NCBI GenBank assembly: GCA_958296025.1
Contig: OY282430.1
Span: 3,148,477 to 3,212,476, forward strand
Source of the DNA: an uncultured Pseudomonadales bacterium
Lineage (GTDB): Bacteria > Pseudomonadota > Gammaproteobacteria > Pseudomonadales > Azotimanducaceae
Reading direction: 5' to 3'
Length of the DNA: 64,000 nucleotides
Shown here: piece by piece, positions 54,938 through 64,000 of the stretch
Layout of the letters: each line of letters begins with the position of its first letter
Position numbering within the stretch: position 1 is the first letter of the stretch
Position numbers and translations under genes: made by a program
The notes under the pieces: generated by a model
Databases searched by the model: none
The model's input: only the letters and a program-made list of their open reading frames with translations
What the model was told of the DNA's origin: nothing

Positions 54938-57190
54938 TCATTCAACCACCACCAGCCCTTGCTCGATCAACAGGGCTTCCGGGGCGGCATCCCGGCCGCG
55001 GAACTGGCGGTATATCTCGGCGGCGGGGCGGCTGCCCCCCAAGGCGAGCACGGTGTCGCGGAAGCGAGCGGCCACTGTGCGCACTTCGGGGTCGTTGTCC
55101 AAACCCACTTCGCGGAAGGCGGCGAAGGCGTCCGCGGCCAGCACCTCGGCCCATTTGTAGGAGTAGTAGCCGGCCGCGTAGCCTCCACTGAACAGGTGGC
55201 CGAAGGCCGGCAGGGCGCTTTCGCCGGGCAGCCGCGGGGTGACGACAGTGGCTAGCGCCACGCTTTCCTCAACCTCGAAAGGTGTGGGATCGGCATCCCC
55301 CCCTGGCGGGCCGTATTCGCCGTGCAGGCGCATATCCGTCTTGCCGAACTGAAGCTGACGCAGGGTGGCGTTGCCGGCCATGAAGTTGCGGCTGGCGATG
55401 ATGCGCTCCAAGGTCTCGTCATCCAGCGGCTCGCCAGTGTCCCGATGCGCCGTCAGACCGCGCAGGAAGGGCTTGTGGTCCATCCAATACTCGTTGAACT
55501 GGCTGGCCAGCTCAACCGCGTCCCACTCCACCAGATTCAAGCCCGAGGCGCCGCCCTCCTCCACATCGGTGAACATGTGCTGCATGGCGTGGCCGAACTC
55601 GTGGAACAGGGTGCGCACCTCGTCCAAGGACATCAGCGCCACTGCGTCTTCGGCGGGGGGCCGGGCGTTCATCACGAACAGCGCCACCGGCAGGGAGGAA
55701 GTGCGCCCGGCGCTGGCCAACAGGCGGCTGCGGTCCACCACAGTGTTCATCCAAGCGCCGCCGCGCTTCTCTCCCGGGCGGGCGTAGGGGTCCACATAAA
55801 GGCCGGCGATGACTTGCGCATCCTCCCCCTGCCCTTGCAGCACTTCAAAGAACTGCACGCTGGCGTCCCATACCGGCACCGCGCCGGGGGCTGCGCGGCG
55901 AACCTGCAGGCCGTAAAGCCGCTGCACCAAGGCGAACAGGCCGTCGAACACCTTGGGCATTTGGAAGTAGTTGCGCAAGCGCTCCTCGTCGTAGCCGTAA
56001 CGGGCTTCCTGCTGGCGCTCGGTCCAAAAGGCGATGTCCCAAGGCTTTGGGTCTTCGGCCTCAGCAGCGCCTTGGCTGCGCATGAACTCCCGCAGTTCCG
56101 CGTATTCCCGCTCCGCCACGGGACGGGCGGCGGACTCCAGTTGGGCGAACAGGGCCCAGACGGCCTCCACCGTCGGCGCCATCTTGTTGTCCAAGCTCAA
56201 GTCCGCAAAGTGGGAGAAGCCGAGCAGAGCGGCGAGCTCCTGGCGCAGCTTTAGGGTTTCAACCACGATGGGCCGGTTGTCGAGTTCCGGCGCCGTGCCC
56301 CGGCCGCGATAGGCGCGGTAGAACGCCTCCCGCAGGCTGGAGTTTCGGCCCTGTTGAATGACGGCGAGGTAGTTCGGCCCATTGACCACGAAGTGCCAAG
56401 GGCCGGCGGCGGCGCTGGCGCCTTCCACACCGTCTTCTTGGGCGGTCTTTGCAGCCAACTCCAAGACGGGTTGCGGAACGCCTGCCACTCGTGCCGGGTC
56501 CTGCACCTTGATGCGGGAAGCCTCCTCCTGCTTCACCAGATTGGCGGTGAAGTCATCGCTCAGCTCCGCTAGCCGTTGCTGAATTTCCCGGTAGCGGGCC
56601 TTGGCGTCGTCCTGCAGATGCACGCCGGCCCGCTCCATGGCGCGCACGGACTCCGTGAGGGTGCGCTGCTGCGCGACATTCAGTTCAGCAAAGGCGGGGC
56701 CGTCGCGCAGGGCGGACATGGCGTCATAAACCGCCCGGCTTTGGTCCATGCGGTTGACCAGCTGCACATAGGCCGGCCGGACCGCGTCCTGGGCCGCCTT
56801 CAACTCGTCGGAATACTTCACGCTCAACAAATGGCCGACGATGCCCAGCATACGGTCGAGACGCCGCTCCAGCCGCTCCAAGGGAACCATCAGCCCATCC
56901 CAAGTGGGTTGCGGATTCGCCTCCAAGGCCGCAAACTGCCGTTCCACTTCCGCAAGCAGGCGATGCACGCCAAGTTCAATCGCCCGAGGCGCAAAACCCT
57001 CCCAAACCGGCAGATGGGTGATTGGCCCGGAAGTCTTGGTTCGCTCAAGCTGGCGCAGGCTGGCCGCTGCCGCATCCTCCTGGACGCTTACCGCCGGCTT
57101 GGGTTCAGCCGGCATGGTCGAGTCCCCCTGCCCACAAGCCCCAAGGCATCCGCACAGCACCCATAAACCAAATCTCCATCGCTTTTTCAT
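54938..57190 (-). CDS. M3-family oligopeptidase/peptidyl-dipeptidase, lipoprotein
   Basis: Zinc metallopeptidase of the thimet/Dcp family. The active site is LFHEFGHAMQHMFTD with the H-E-x-x-H motif, and the downstream Glu region follows (SGLNLVEWDAVELASQFNEYW). An N-terminal signal with lipobox LGAC (cysteine near residue 19) shows attachment to a membrane, so it should degrade peptides in the periplasm. The ATG at 57190 is chosen because it puts the lipoprotein signal at the N-terminus, giving 750 residues. It lies 21 bases before the crotonase gene. Confidence 0.93.
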   Translation of the reverse strand: MKKRWRFGLWVLCGCLGACGQGDSTMPAEPKPAVSVQEDAAAASLRQLERTKTSGPITHLPVWEGFAPRAIELGVHRLLAEVERQFAALEANPQPTWDGLMVPLERLERRLDRMLGIVGHLLSVKYSDELKAAQDAVRPAYVQLVNRMDQSRAVYDAMSALRDGPAFAELNVAQQRTLTESVRAMERAGVHLQDDAKARYREIQQRLAELSDDFTANLVKQEEASRIKVQDPARVAGVPQPVLELAAKTAQEDGVEGASAAAGPWHFVVNGPNYLAVIQQGRNSSLREAFYRAYRGRGTAPELDNRPIVVETLKLRQELAALLGFSHFADLSLDNKMAPTVEAVWALFAQLESAARPVAEREYAELREFMRSQGAAEAEDPKPWDIAFWTERQQEARYGYDEERLRNYFQMPKVFDGLFALVQRLYGLQVRRAAPGAVPVWDASVQFFEVLQGQGEDAQVIAGLYVDPYARPGEKRGGAWMNTVVDRSRLLASAGRTSSLPVALFVMNARPPAEDAVALMSLDEVRTLFHEFGHAMQHMFTDVEEGGASGLNLVEWDAVELASQFNEYWMDHKPFLRGLTAHRDTGEPLDDETLERIIASRNFMAGNATLRQLQFGKTDMRLHGEYGPPGGDADPTPFEVEESVALATVVTPRLPGESALPAFGHLFSGGYAAGYYSYKWAEVLAADAFAAFREVGLDNDPEVRTVAARFRDTVLALGGSRPAAEIYRQFRGRDAAPEALLIEQGLVVVE

Positions 57191-57408
57191 TGCATGACAC
57201 TTCCGAGACAAATCGAATCCGCTCCGGCATGAACAGGCCGGCACCCCCCTAAGCCAACGAACCAGCGGCGCCACTTTGCCGAGCCGCCTTGTTCACCCTT
57301 GCCGGGAACGGGCCGCCCCCGCCCAGCACGGCACGGCAAGGCCAAGGTCCATCGCCTAGGCGCCACCCAGACTATTGCAATCGGCGGGTGACGGCAACGG
57401 CAACGAGG

Positions 57409-60267
57409 TCAAGGGCCGACCGCGTGGGCGCTCAAGAGCGCCAGCTGCGCCCTCAACGCATCTAGCCGGGATTCCGCTTCGGCTGCCCTGTGCCGCTCCT
57501 TGCGCACCACGTCCGGCGGGGCGTTGTCCAGGAATTTCTGATTGCCCAGCTTTGTGCGCAGGCGTTTTAGCTCCGCTTGCTTGCGCTCCGAGGCCTTGCG
57601 CAGCCGCACCCGCTCCGCATCCAAATCGATTAGGCCGGCCAAGGGCACCAAGACTTTGAGGCCGCCCACCAAGCCAAGGGCGCTGGGCGGCGCTTCGTCC
57701 CCGTCCGCCAGCCATGTCACGGATTCAACCTTGGCCAGCCGTCGCACCAAGGGGTCGGTGGTGGCGGCCAATTCCCGGTCCCGCTGATTGCCGTCCCGCA
57801 GCAACACGCGCACCGCCTGGCCGGGCTTGATGCCGGTTTCGCCGCGGATGTTGCGCAAGGCCGTGACCAAGCCTTTCAGCCAGTATATGGCGGCTTCGGC
57901 TTCCGGGTCAGCGGGCAGTTCTTGCGCCGCAGGATAGGGTTGCAGCATGATGCTGGGGCCTCGGGCGCCGAGCAGGGGCGCCGCTTCGCGCCAAATGGTT
58001 TCGGTGATGAAGGGCATCACTGGATGGGCGGTGCGCAGCAGGATGTCCAATACTTGCAGCAGGGTTTGTTGCGCGGCGTTGCGTTGCGCCGACGGGGTGT
58101 TGTCGTCCCAAAGGACCGGTTTGGCCAGCTCCAAGTACCAATCGCAGTATTCGTGCCAGGCGAATTCGTAAATCTGGTTGGCGTACAGGTCGAAGCGATA
58201 GGTCTCCAAGGCATTGGTGGCGGCGGCGACCAACTTTCGGGTGCGGGACAGTATCCAGCGATCCGCCAAGCCAAGGGCTGGCGGGGCCGTCGAATTCTGA
58301 TCTTGGATATTCGTCCGCACCCTGCCCTCGGCCTTGGGCCGCTTGTCAACCGCGTCGGCGGCCCCGTCTTGGGTCTTGACGTTCATCAGCACAAAGCGCG
58401 CCGCGTTCCACAGCTTGTTGCAGAAGTTGCGGTAGCCCTCGGTGCGGTTGAGGTCAAAGCGCACGTCCCGGCCGGTGGAGGCTAGGGCGCAGAAGGTGAA
58501 GCGCAGGGCGTCCGTGCCGTAGGAGGGGATGCCGTTGGGGAAGTCCCGCTTGGTGGCCTTGGCGATGGCGGGGGCAAGGTGCGGCTGGGTGAGGTTGGCG
58601 GTGCGCTTGGCTAGCAGGCCGTCCAGGCCAATGCCGTCGATGAGATCCAAGGGGTCCAGGCCGTTGCCCTTGGTCTTGGACATTTTCTGGCCTTCCGCAT
58701 CGCGCACCAAGCCGTGAATATAGATTTGCCGGAAGGGGATTTGGCCGGTGAGCTTCAGCGTTACCATAATCATCCGCGCCACCCAAAAGAAGATGATGTC
58801 GTGGCCGGTGACCAGGACATTGGTGGGGTGGAAGCGCTTCAGGTCAGGGGTCTCTTCGGGCCAACCCAGGGTGGCGAAGGTCCACAGGGAGGAAGAGAAC
58901 CAAGTCTCCAGCACGTCCTCCTCCCGCCGCAAGCACAGGTCCGCAGCCAGCCCGGCGCGGCGGCGGGCGTCCGCCTCGTCCCGGCCAACGTAAATGGCGC
59001 CGTCCGGACCGTACCATGCAGGAATGCGGTGGCCCCACCACTGCTGGCGGCTGATGCACCAATCCTGAATGTTGCGCATCCAAGCGAAGTAGGTGTTTCC
59101 ATACCCCTTGGGGACGAACTCGATACGTCCTTCCCGCACCGCTTGGACAGCCGGTTCCGCCAAGGACGCGATCTTGACGAACCATTGATGGGTCAGCCGG
59201 GGTTCGATGATGACCCCGGAGCGGTCCCCCCGCGGCACCTTCAGCCGATGCCCCTGCACCTCGGCCAACAGACCCATGGCGTTGAGATCGTCAACGATGC
59301 GCTGCCGGGCGGCAAAGCGGTCTAAGCCGCGGTAGGCGGCGGGGGCGTTGCCGTTGATGGCGGCGGCTTCGGTCAACACGTTGATCAGGGGTAAGCCGTG
59401 GCGGGCGGCCAGGGCGTTGTCGTTGAAGTCATGGGCCGGGGTGATCTTGACGCAGCCGGAGCCGAAGGCCGGATCGACGTAGCTGTCGGCGATGATGGGC
59501 AACTCCCGGCCCACCAAGGGCAGACGCACCCGCTTGCCGATGAGGGAGCGGTAGCGCTCGTCCTCGGGATGCACGGCCACGGCGGTGTCGCCCAGCATGG
59601 TTTCCGGGCGGGTGGTGGCCACGACTAGATGGTCCTCCCCGGCCGGGGTCTTGCCGCCGTCGCAAAGGGGATAGCGCATGTGCCACAGGCTGCCCTCCTC
59701 CTCGGCGTTGACGACCTCAAGGTCGGAAATGGCGGTGCCTAGGGCTGGGTCCCAATTGACCAAGCGCTGGCCACGGTAGATCAGGCCGTCTTCGTGTAGG
59801 CGCACGAAGGCTTCGATAACGGCCCGGGCATAGCCTTCGTCCAGGGTGAAGCGCTCTCTGGACCAGTCCAAGGAGGAGCCCATGCGCCGCAACTGCGCGG
59901 AGATGTTGCCGCCGGAAGCACGCTTCCACTGCCAAACCCGTTCGATGAACTTCTCCCGGCCCAGTTCGGCGCGAGTCTTGCCCTCGGCGTTCAGTTGCCG
60001 CTCCACCAACATCTGCGTGGAGATGCCGGCGTGGTCGGTGCCCATCTGCCACAGCACCCCCCTGCCGCGCATCCGCTGAAAGCGGATCAAGGCGTCCATC
60101 AGGGTGTGCTGGAAGGCATGCCCCATGTGCAGGCTGCCGGTGACGTTGGGCGGTGGGATGTGGATGCAGTAGCTCTCCCCCAGCTCTCGGGGCGCGAAGT
60201 AGGCGGCCGCCTCCCACTCCCGGTAGAGGCTGCGCTCAATGGCGTGGGGATTGAAGCTGGCCTCCAC
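57409..60267 (-). CDS. valS: Valyl-tRNA synthetase
   Basis: Class I synthetase with [14 protein letters not shown] (HIGH-type) and KMSKTKGNG (KMSKS) motifs, a CP1 editing domain ([20 protein letters not shown]), the anticodon-binding domain and a C-terminal coiled-coil arm. The GTG at 60267 gives a start ([18 protein letters not shown]) that aligns with E. coli ValS, about 952 residues; a GTG at 60285 is also in frame. A hydrophilic insert of about 30 residues (near [20 protein letters not shown]) lies between the core and the anticodon domain. Confidence 0.96.
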   Translation of the reverse strand: MEASFNPHAIERSLYREWEAAAYFAPRELGESYCIHIPPPNVTGSLHMGHAFQHTLMDALIRFQRMRGRGVLWQMGTDHAGISTQMLVERQLNAEGKTRAELGREKFIERVWQWKRASGGNISAQLRRMGSSLDWSRERFTLDEGYARAVIEAFVRLHEDGLIYRGQRLVNWDPALGTAISDLEVVNAEEEGSLWHMRYPLCDGGKTPAGEDHLVVATTRPETMLGDTAVAVHPEDERYRSLIGKRVRLPLVGRELPIIADSYVDPAFGSGCVKITPAHDFNDNALAARHGLPLINVLTEAAAINGNAPAAYRGLDRFAARQRIVDDLNAMGLLAEVQGHRLKVPRGDRSGVIIEPRLTHQWFVKIASLAEPAVQAVREGRIEFVPKGYGNTYFAWMRNIQDWCISRQQWWGHRIPAWYGPDGAIYVGRDEADARRRAGLAADLCLRREEDVLETWFSSSLWTFATLGWPEETPDLKRFHPTNVLVTGHDIIFFWVARMIMVTLKLTGQIPFRQIYIHGLVRDAEGQKMSKTKGNGLDPLDLIDGIGLDGLLAKRTANLTQPHLAPAIAKATKRDFPNGIPSYGTDALRFTFCALASTGRDVRFDLNRTEGYRNFCNKLWNAARFVLMNVKTQDGAADAVDKRPKAEGRVRTNIQDQNSTAPPALGLADRWILSRTRKLVAAATNALETYRFDLYANQIYEFAWHEYCDWYLELAKPVLWDDNTPSAQRNAAQQTLLQVLDILLRTAHPVMPFITETIWREAAPLLGARGPSIMLQPYPAAQELPADPEAEAAIYWLKGLVTALRNIRGETGIKPGQAVRVLLRDGNQRDRELAATTDPLVRRLAKVESVTWLADGDEAPPSALGLVGGLKVLVPLAGLIDLDAERVRLRKASERKQAELKRLRTKLGNQKFLDNAPPDVVRKERHRAAEAESRLDALRAQLALLSAHAVGP

Positions 60268-60385
60268 CTCAACCCCCCGTTGCACCGAAGCGCCGCCGCC
60301 AGTCTAGGGGAGGACGCAACATGGCGGAGAAACCGTCAGGCCGCTGCCGGCCAATTCAGCGCATTGCGGAAAAATGGACATCCCC

Positions 60386-60832
60386 TTAGTCCCCTTCCCA
60401 GTCGCCAATTTCATGGTGTTTAAGGGGGTAGCCTCGCTCCCGATAGTAGCGGTAACGGGTGCGCCCGGAAGCCCGGGTCTGTTCCACGATGATTTCCGCC
60501 GCCCGCGCAAAGCGATCGACAAAGGCCGGCGGCCCGTCACTTAGGTTAATCATTAGTCCATCGACGGCCATCTCCTCCCTCAACTCCGCGGTGTCGCCGA
60601 TCAGCACCGGAGCGCCGACGGCATCCGAGGATCCGACGATGCCGTGCGGGATCATGCGTCCGGGCGGATAGCACCAAAGCAGCTCGTCAAACTCCCGGGC
60701 CTGCTCGGCGCTGGCCGCGTGGACGTAAATCGGCTGCCCAGCACGGGCGGCCTTGACGGCCAAACGACAGGCGAACCGCAGCATGGCGCCCCGTTCCACA
60801 TCCTGCAGAACGTAGAAATCCAGTTGAGTCAA
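60386..60832 (-). CDS. holC: DNA polymerase III chi subunit
   Basis: Clamp-loader accessory protein that links DNA polymerase III to single-stranded-DNA-binding protein. The start LDFYVLQD, the LAVKAARAGQPIYVHAAS segment, the LWCYPPGRMIPHG region and INLSDGPP are typical. It has 148 residues. It lies 118 bases upstream of valS; holC-valS is a conserved gammaproteobacterial pair. The pepA gene that usually precedes holC is not present here. Confidence 0.93.
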   Translation of the reverse strand: MTQLDFYVLQDVERGAMLRFACRLAVKAARAGQPIYVHAASAEQAREFDELLWCYPPGRMIPHGIVGSSDAVGAPVLIGDTAELREEMAVDGLMINLSDGPPAFVDRFARAAEIIVEQTRASGRTRYRYYRERGYPLKHHEIGDWEGD

Positions 60833-61036
60833 TTGGCCGAGTCCTCCATGTTCCCAGCGCCTAATTTGCCCGGTTCCAGCAACCTTCCAAGCCGAGCGTC
60901 GGCAAGCGGCCGGCTAAGGGCAGGGCAGCTAAGAATACAGGGTAACGCCCAGCTTTTCTTGAGCGCGGAAAACCGTAATGCTTGACTCCGCCTTGAGCGG
61001 CGCCACGGCCCTTCAACCGCCTAAGAAAAGCCCCGC

Positions 61037-61816
61037 TCAGGAGACTTCAAGGCGGGTGATGCGGGCCGCCGAAGGGCCGATCAGCCCCGCCAAGCCGGGA
61101 GCGCCGGGCAATGCGTCAAAGGCGATGCGCAGATTATCCGACCAGGCCCGCCGCAGTTCGACGAGATGTTCGTCATCCTCCTGCATCAACCGATACAGGC
61201 CTTGGGAGCGCGTGCCGGCGGGCAGGACGAGGTACTCGATGGGCGGGCCGACGGTGGCGTTGTTGCGCAAGGTGGAGTCCATGGACACCAGGGCGCACTT
61301 CAGCGCCGCGTCCAAGGGGGTTTCCCAACTGATGATTCGGTCCAACAGCGGGCGGCCGTACTTGATCTCGCCAATCTGCAAATAGGGCATCGCTTGGCTG
61401 GCGCGGACGAAGTTGCCTTCCGCATAGATGTGTAGGACGCCCGGCGCGGCGCCGCTGATCTCCCCGCCCAATATAAAGGATGCCTCCGGGAAAAAACTCT
61501 TGTCCGCATGAGCTTGGCGGTGCTTTTGCTGCTCCTCCACGGACAGCCGGCCGATGTACTCGGCGGCCTGCTCCAAGCTATTCGCCGACAACAGGCCCAA
61601 GTGCCCCCGCGCCTCGACGTCTCGCTCCATGCGGGCGACGACGCTTTGCGCGGTGGCCAGGTTGCCGGCGCTCAGCATCACAAATTGGCGGCCGGGGCCG
61701 GCGTCAAACCGGTGCATCTTGCTGTAGATGCTGATCTGATCGACGCCGGCGTGGGTGCGCGAGTCCGACACGAACACGGAGCCGGCGGCGACGGCGATGG
61801 CCACGCAATAAGTCAT
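61037..61816 (-). CDS. Anbu-type proteasome-related peptidase
   Basis: Ntn-hydrolase of the Anbu group, ancestral relatives of proteasome beta subunits. The ATG at 61816 is followed by TYCVAIAVAAGSVFVSDSRT, so removal of Met exposes a Thr nucleophile as the family requires. LSAGNLATAQSVV and the later SMDSTLRNNATVGPPIE region also fit. It has 259 residues. A longer frame upstream is unrelated. Anbu is usually next to genes for a transglutaminase-like protein, an alpha-E protein and an ATP-grasp protein; none is within this window on either side. Confidence 0.88.
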   Translation of the reverse strand: MTYCVAIAVAAGSVFVSDSRTHAGVDQISIYSKMHRFDAGPGRQFVMLSAGNLATAQSVVARMERDVEARGHLGLLSANSLEQAAEYIGRLSVEEQQKHRQAHADKSFFPEASFILGGEISGAAPGVLHIYAEGNFVRASQAMPYLQIGEIKYGRPLLDRIISWETPLDAALKCALVSMDSTLRNNATVGPPIEYLVLPAGTRSQGLYRLMQEDDEHLVELRRAWSDNLRIAFDALPGAPGLAGLIGPSAARITRLEVS

Positions 61817-61856
61817 GGCGTTGATATACGCGCTCGCCGCTAGGCTGTCAACCGGC

Positions 61857-62999
61857 CTAGGCCCCAGCCAGCCAACTGCCGTCCATCGCCTCGAACGAGG
61901 CGCAGCCGAGTTGCTTGAGCGTGCGGGTGATTTCGTCCCGGTAGATGCCGGCCACTTGGCGGCCCCCCTTGACGCCAAGCGCCGCCACGCCGTAGAAGAA
62001 CGACCGCCCGGAAAAGACCATCTGGGCGCCAAGCGCCTTGGCGCGGATGACGTCCAGACCGGTGCGGACGCCGCTGTCCAGCATGACGGTCATCCTGCGA
62101 TGAACCTCGTCGGGCAAGCGCCGCAGGCTCTCCAGGGAGGACGGCGCCCCGTCCAGTTGCCGCCCGCCGTGGTTCGACAGAATCAGGCCGTCCGCCCCAA
62201 GGTTGAGGGCGTCCAGGGCGTCCTGCGGATGCTGAACGCCCTTGACCACCAACGGCCCCTGCCAGATTCTGCGGATCGTGCGCAAGTGCTCGCGGCTGAC
62301 ACCCTGTGCGCTGAAGTTGGTGATGAACTCCGCCAGCCCCGTGGTCGATCCACTGCGGTAGCGCTGCACGTTGACGAAGTCCGGCCGGCCGTGGCGCAGG
62401 GTGGTAAGCGCCCAGCGGGGATGCGTCATGGACTGCCAGACGATGTTCCAGGTGAAGCTGAAGGGCAGCTTCAGGCCGTTCTTCAGCTCCCGGTTGCGTT
62501 TCGCGCCCACCGGGATATCGACGGTCACCACCAGCACATGGAAACCGGCCGCCTGAACCCGTGCGAGCAGATCCTTCAGCGCCGCCGGCTGCTGCGGGGT
62601 GTATAGCTGAAACCAGCAGACATCCGGCGCGGCTTGTGCGATCTCCGCCAAGTCGGTGGTGCTGAAGGTGCTCAGCACATAGGGGATGTTGGCCTGCTGC
62701 GCGGCCGCCGCCAAGGACCGCTCCGCTTGCGGCCACATCATGTTGCCTAAGCCAACCGGCGCCACGCCGAGCGGCATGGCGTAGCGCCGGCCGAAGGTGG
62801 TCACTTCGATCTCCGTGGCGGAGACGTCGCGCAGGTAGCGCGGCCACAGCCGCACTGCGTCAAAGGCGTCGCGATTGCGGCGCTTGCCCATCTCCCGATC
62901 GATGCCCGCCTCCATGTAGTCGAAGGCGAAGTTGGGGACGCGCCGCTTGGCCAAGCGCTTCAGGTCGTCAATTCCGGGGTAGCGAGTGTCGTAATCCAC
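61857..62999 (-). CDS. FMN-dependent alpha-hydroxy-acid dehydrogenase (LldD family)
   Basis: Oxidises L-lactate or a related 2-hydroxy acid. The TIM barrel carries the FMN site and active site: MPLGVAPVGLGNMMWPQAER, STFSTTDLAEIA, VVTVDIPVGAKRNRELKNG, VVKGVQHPQDA, LSNHGGRQLDGAPSS (catalytic His and Arg) and MLDSGVRTGLDVIRAKALGA. The GTG at 62999 gives DYDTRYPGIDDLKRLAKRRV at the N-terminus, as in relatives, and 380 residues; a longer frame up to 63059 is less likely. True substrate is unknown. Confidence 0.92.
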   Translation of the reverse strand: MDYDTRYPGIDDLKRLAKRRVPNFAFDYMEAGIDREMGKRRNRDAFDAVRLWPRYLRDVSATEIEVTTFGRRYAMPLGVAPVGLGNMMWPQAERSLAAAAQQANIPYVLSTFSTTDLAEIAQAAPDVCWFQLYTPQQPAALKDLLARVQAAGFHVLVVTVDIPVGAKRNRELKNGLKLPFSFTWNIVWQSMTHPRWALTTLRHGRPDFVNVQRYRSGSTTGLAEFITNFSAQGVSREHLRTIRRIWQGPLVVKGVQHPQDALDALNLGADGLILSNHGGRQLDGAPSSLESLRRLPDEVHRRMTVMLDSGVRTGLDVIRAKALGAQMVFSGRSFFYGVAALGVKGGRQVAGIYRDEITRTLKQLGCASFEAMDGSWLAGA

Positions 63000-63422
63000 C
63001 AGCGATTGCCTTGGGCCACCCGCTCCACTTGGAAGGCGGCGATGTTGCGTTGCTCCCATAAATAGCTGACCGCTTGCCGAAGGTCAACAACACCCACCAA
63101 ATGCGCCGATGAACGGACTGCTTCCCCGCCCACTGAAAGTCGAACAGGATTTCACGGACACCCGCCTGACCGGCTTCGAGGGCTGGTCCGCCGACGCGTC
63201 GCACCACGGCAAGGTCCCGCTGTTGATTGTAGTCACGAATTTCCATGCCCAGCAGACCGCAAGTCGAGTGGAGGACTGTCAACCGCTGGAGCCGGCGGCA
63301 GGGGACTGACCCGTCGGGGAAATACCACCGACAATATCAACGGAATTGTTGTCAACAAAACTGTTGACAACAGATTTGTTGACGCTTAGGGTTCAACCAA
63401 ATGGCTAACATGAGGTTTGCCC
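63000..63422. other. Divergent intergenic region before an AAA ATPase gene
   Basis: Contains the upstream region of the hydroxy-acid dehydrogenase and, at its right end, the inverted repeat at 63,347-63,372. A minus-strand frame (62,968-63,282) includes MEIRDYNQQRDLAVVRR, which vaguely resembles the start of a GNAT acetyltransferase, but the rest does not; it is not called. Confidence 0.4.
63347..63383. promoter_or_regulatory. Perfect inverted repeat plus extra half site, candidate operator
   Basis: TGTTGTCAACA (63,347-63,357) and TGTTGACAACA (63,362-63,372) are exact complements four bases apart. A further TTGTTGAC follows at 63,376-63,383. It lies 40-75 bases before the ATPase start in otherwise AT-richer sequence, as expected of a repressor site over a promoter. 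Confidence 0.6.
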
Positions 63423-64000
63423 ATGAAGTCCTCCACCGGCCGCTGGGTAAGCGGCGATAACTTTTTTGACCGCGAAACCGAACTCAAAGTCCTGGGGAGA
63501 CAGATTCGTGACGGCAATCACATCCTGCTGACGGGGCAACGACGCATGGGCAAAACCAGCATTGCTCATGAGCTTGGTCGCCGCCTCGAAGCCGAAGGAT
63601 GGGTGTTCCTGTTCGCGGATGTTGAGGGCGCGAGTTCCCCGGAAGACGTGATCGCCGCCATCGCCACGGCGACGCACCCGGTTCGCGCCATCTCGTCACG
63701 AATCGCCGACAAGATGGGCCGGATGGGCCGCTTCATCAAAGAGAACATCGATGAGATTAGCGCCCACAAGTTCGGGTTGAGAATCCGTGCGGGATTGGAC
63801 GCGGGAACTTGGCGGCGGCACGGCGAGCGACTTTTCAAGGAATGCGCCGCCCATAACAAGCCGGTTCTTCTCGTCATTGATGAGTTACCGATCTTCCTTA
63901 AACACCTCATCAGCGAAGACCAAGGCGAAAAAAAGGCCGTTGAGTTCCTAAGCTGGCTGCGCAGCGTCCGCCAAAGCTGGGCAAAAGGGTCCCCCGTGCT
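63423..64000 (+). CDS. AAA ATPase, partial (C-terminal part outside window)
   Basis: The first 192 complete codons are present; the gene runs off the right edge. The ATG at 63423 has TGAGG seven bases upstream. Walker A is GQRRMGKTS (about residues 43-51) and Walker B LLVIDELPIF. The FFDRETELKVL start and spacing fit the archaeal-type ATP-binding family (ATPase_2, COG1672). Such genes are often found as single mobile or self-regulated units with unclear roles. The inverted repeat just upstream suggests tight control. Confidence 0.8.
   Translation, partial: MKSSTGRWVSGDNFFDRETELKVLGRQIRDGNHILLTGQRRMGKTSIAHELGRRLEAEGWVFLFADVEGASSPEDVIAAIATATHPVRAISSRIADKMGRMGRFIKENIDEISAHKFGLRIRAGLDAGTWRRHGERLFKECAAHNKPVLLVIDELPIFLKHLISEDQGEKKAVEFLSWLRSVRQSWAKGSPV

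Noticed and set aside
62968..63282. A 104-codon minus-strand frame with a start resembling a GNAT acetyltransferase
   Set aside because: Similarity is limited to about 15 residues and the rest, including the acetyl-CoA site, is absent. It overlaps the start of the LldD-family gene.

Overview
The window comes from the chromosome of a GC-rich bacterium, most likely a gammaproteobacterium. This rests on gene order: the ndk-rlmN-rodZ-hisS-yfgM-bamB-der operon, queA-tgt-yajC-secD-secF, the suhB/trmJ/iscS group and holC-valS. The genus cannot be named. Composition and gene order look ordinary up to about 21.3 kb and again after about 53.2 kb. Between those points lies one integrated mobile element.

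Chromosomal left part (1-21,315). It holds a partial CDP-alcohol phosphatidyltransferase, then xseA and an M23 peptidase on the plus strand. The minus-strand operon ndk, rlmN, rodZ, hisS, yfgM, bamB, der follows; it lacks the pilF and ispG genes often found in it. Next come iscS and trmJ (minus), suhB (plus), queA-tgt-yajC-secD-secF (minus), a MATE transporter and a YfcG-like glutathione transferase. Three leucine tRNA genes (anticodons CAA, UAG, UAA) are present; the last two are adjacent.

Integrated element (about 21,299-53,174, 31.9 kb). A tyrosine integrase gene starts 188 bases after the tRNA-Leu(UAA) gene. An 18-base copy of the end of that tRNA gene recurs at 53,157-53,174, giving attL and attR. 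The element carries a MobV-type relaxase with a hairpin-rich, oriT-like region. It also carries a large ATPase that joins a ClpP-like domain to a VirD4/TraG-like motor, but no recognisable type IV secretion genes. It is therefore probably mobilizable rather than self-transmissible. Cargo includes a leucine-rich-repeat protein built of 72-bp repeats, a GIY-YIG (T5orf172-like) protein, an AT-richer block with a uracil-DNA-glycosylase-like protein and two membrane proteins, several unknown or decayed genes, transposase remnants and several families of dispersed repeats. The largest cargo gene (39,695-52,207) encodes a surface-type protein of about 4,170 residues with Ig-like, Calx-beta-like and leucine-rich repeats. 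Its signal peptide is separated from the only nearby ATG by a run of 11 C (G on the plus strand) that leaves it out of frame. This looks like an on/off phase-variation switch caught in the off state, or a sequencing error.

Chromosomal right part (53,178-64,000). It holds an LLM-class flavin oxidoreductase, an enoyl-CoA hydratase, an M3 oligopeptidase lipoprotein, valS, holC, a lone Anbu-type proteasome-related peptidase, an FMN-dependent alpha-hydroxy-acid dehydrogenase, and the start of an AAA ATPase gene preceded by a perfect inverted repeat.

All calls come from reading the sequence and translations; no database search was possible.
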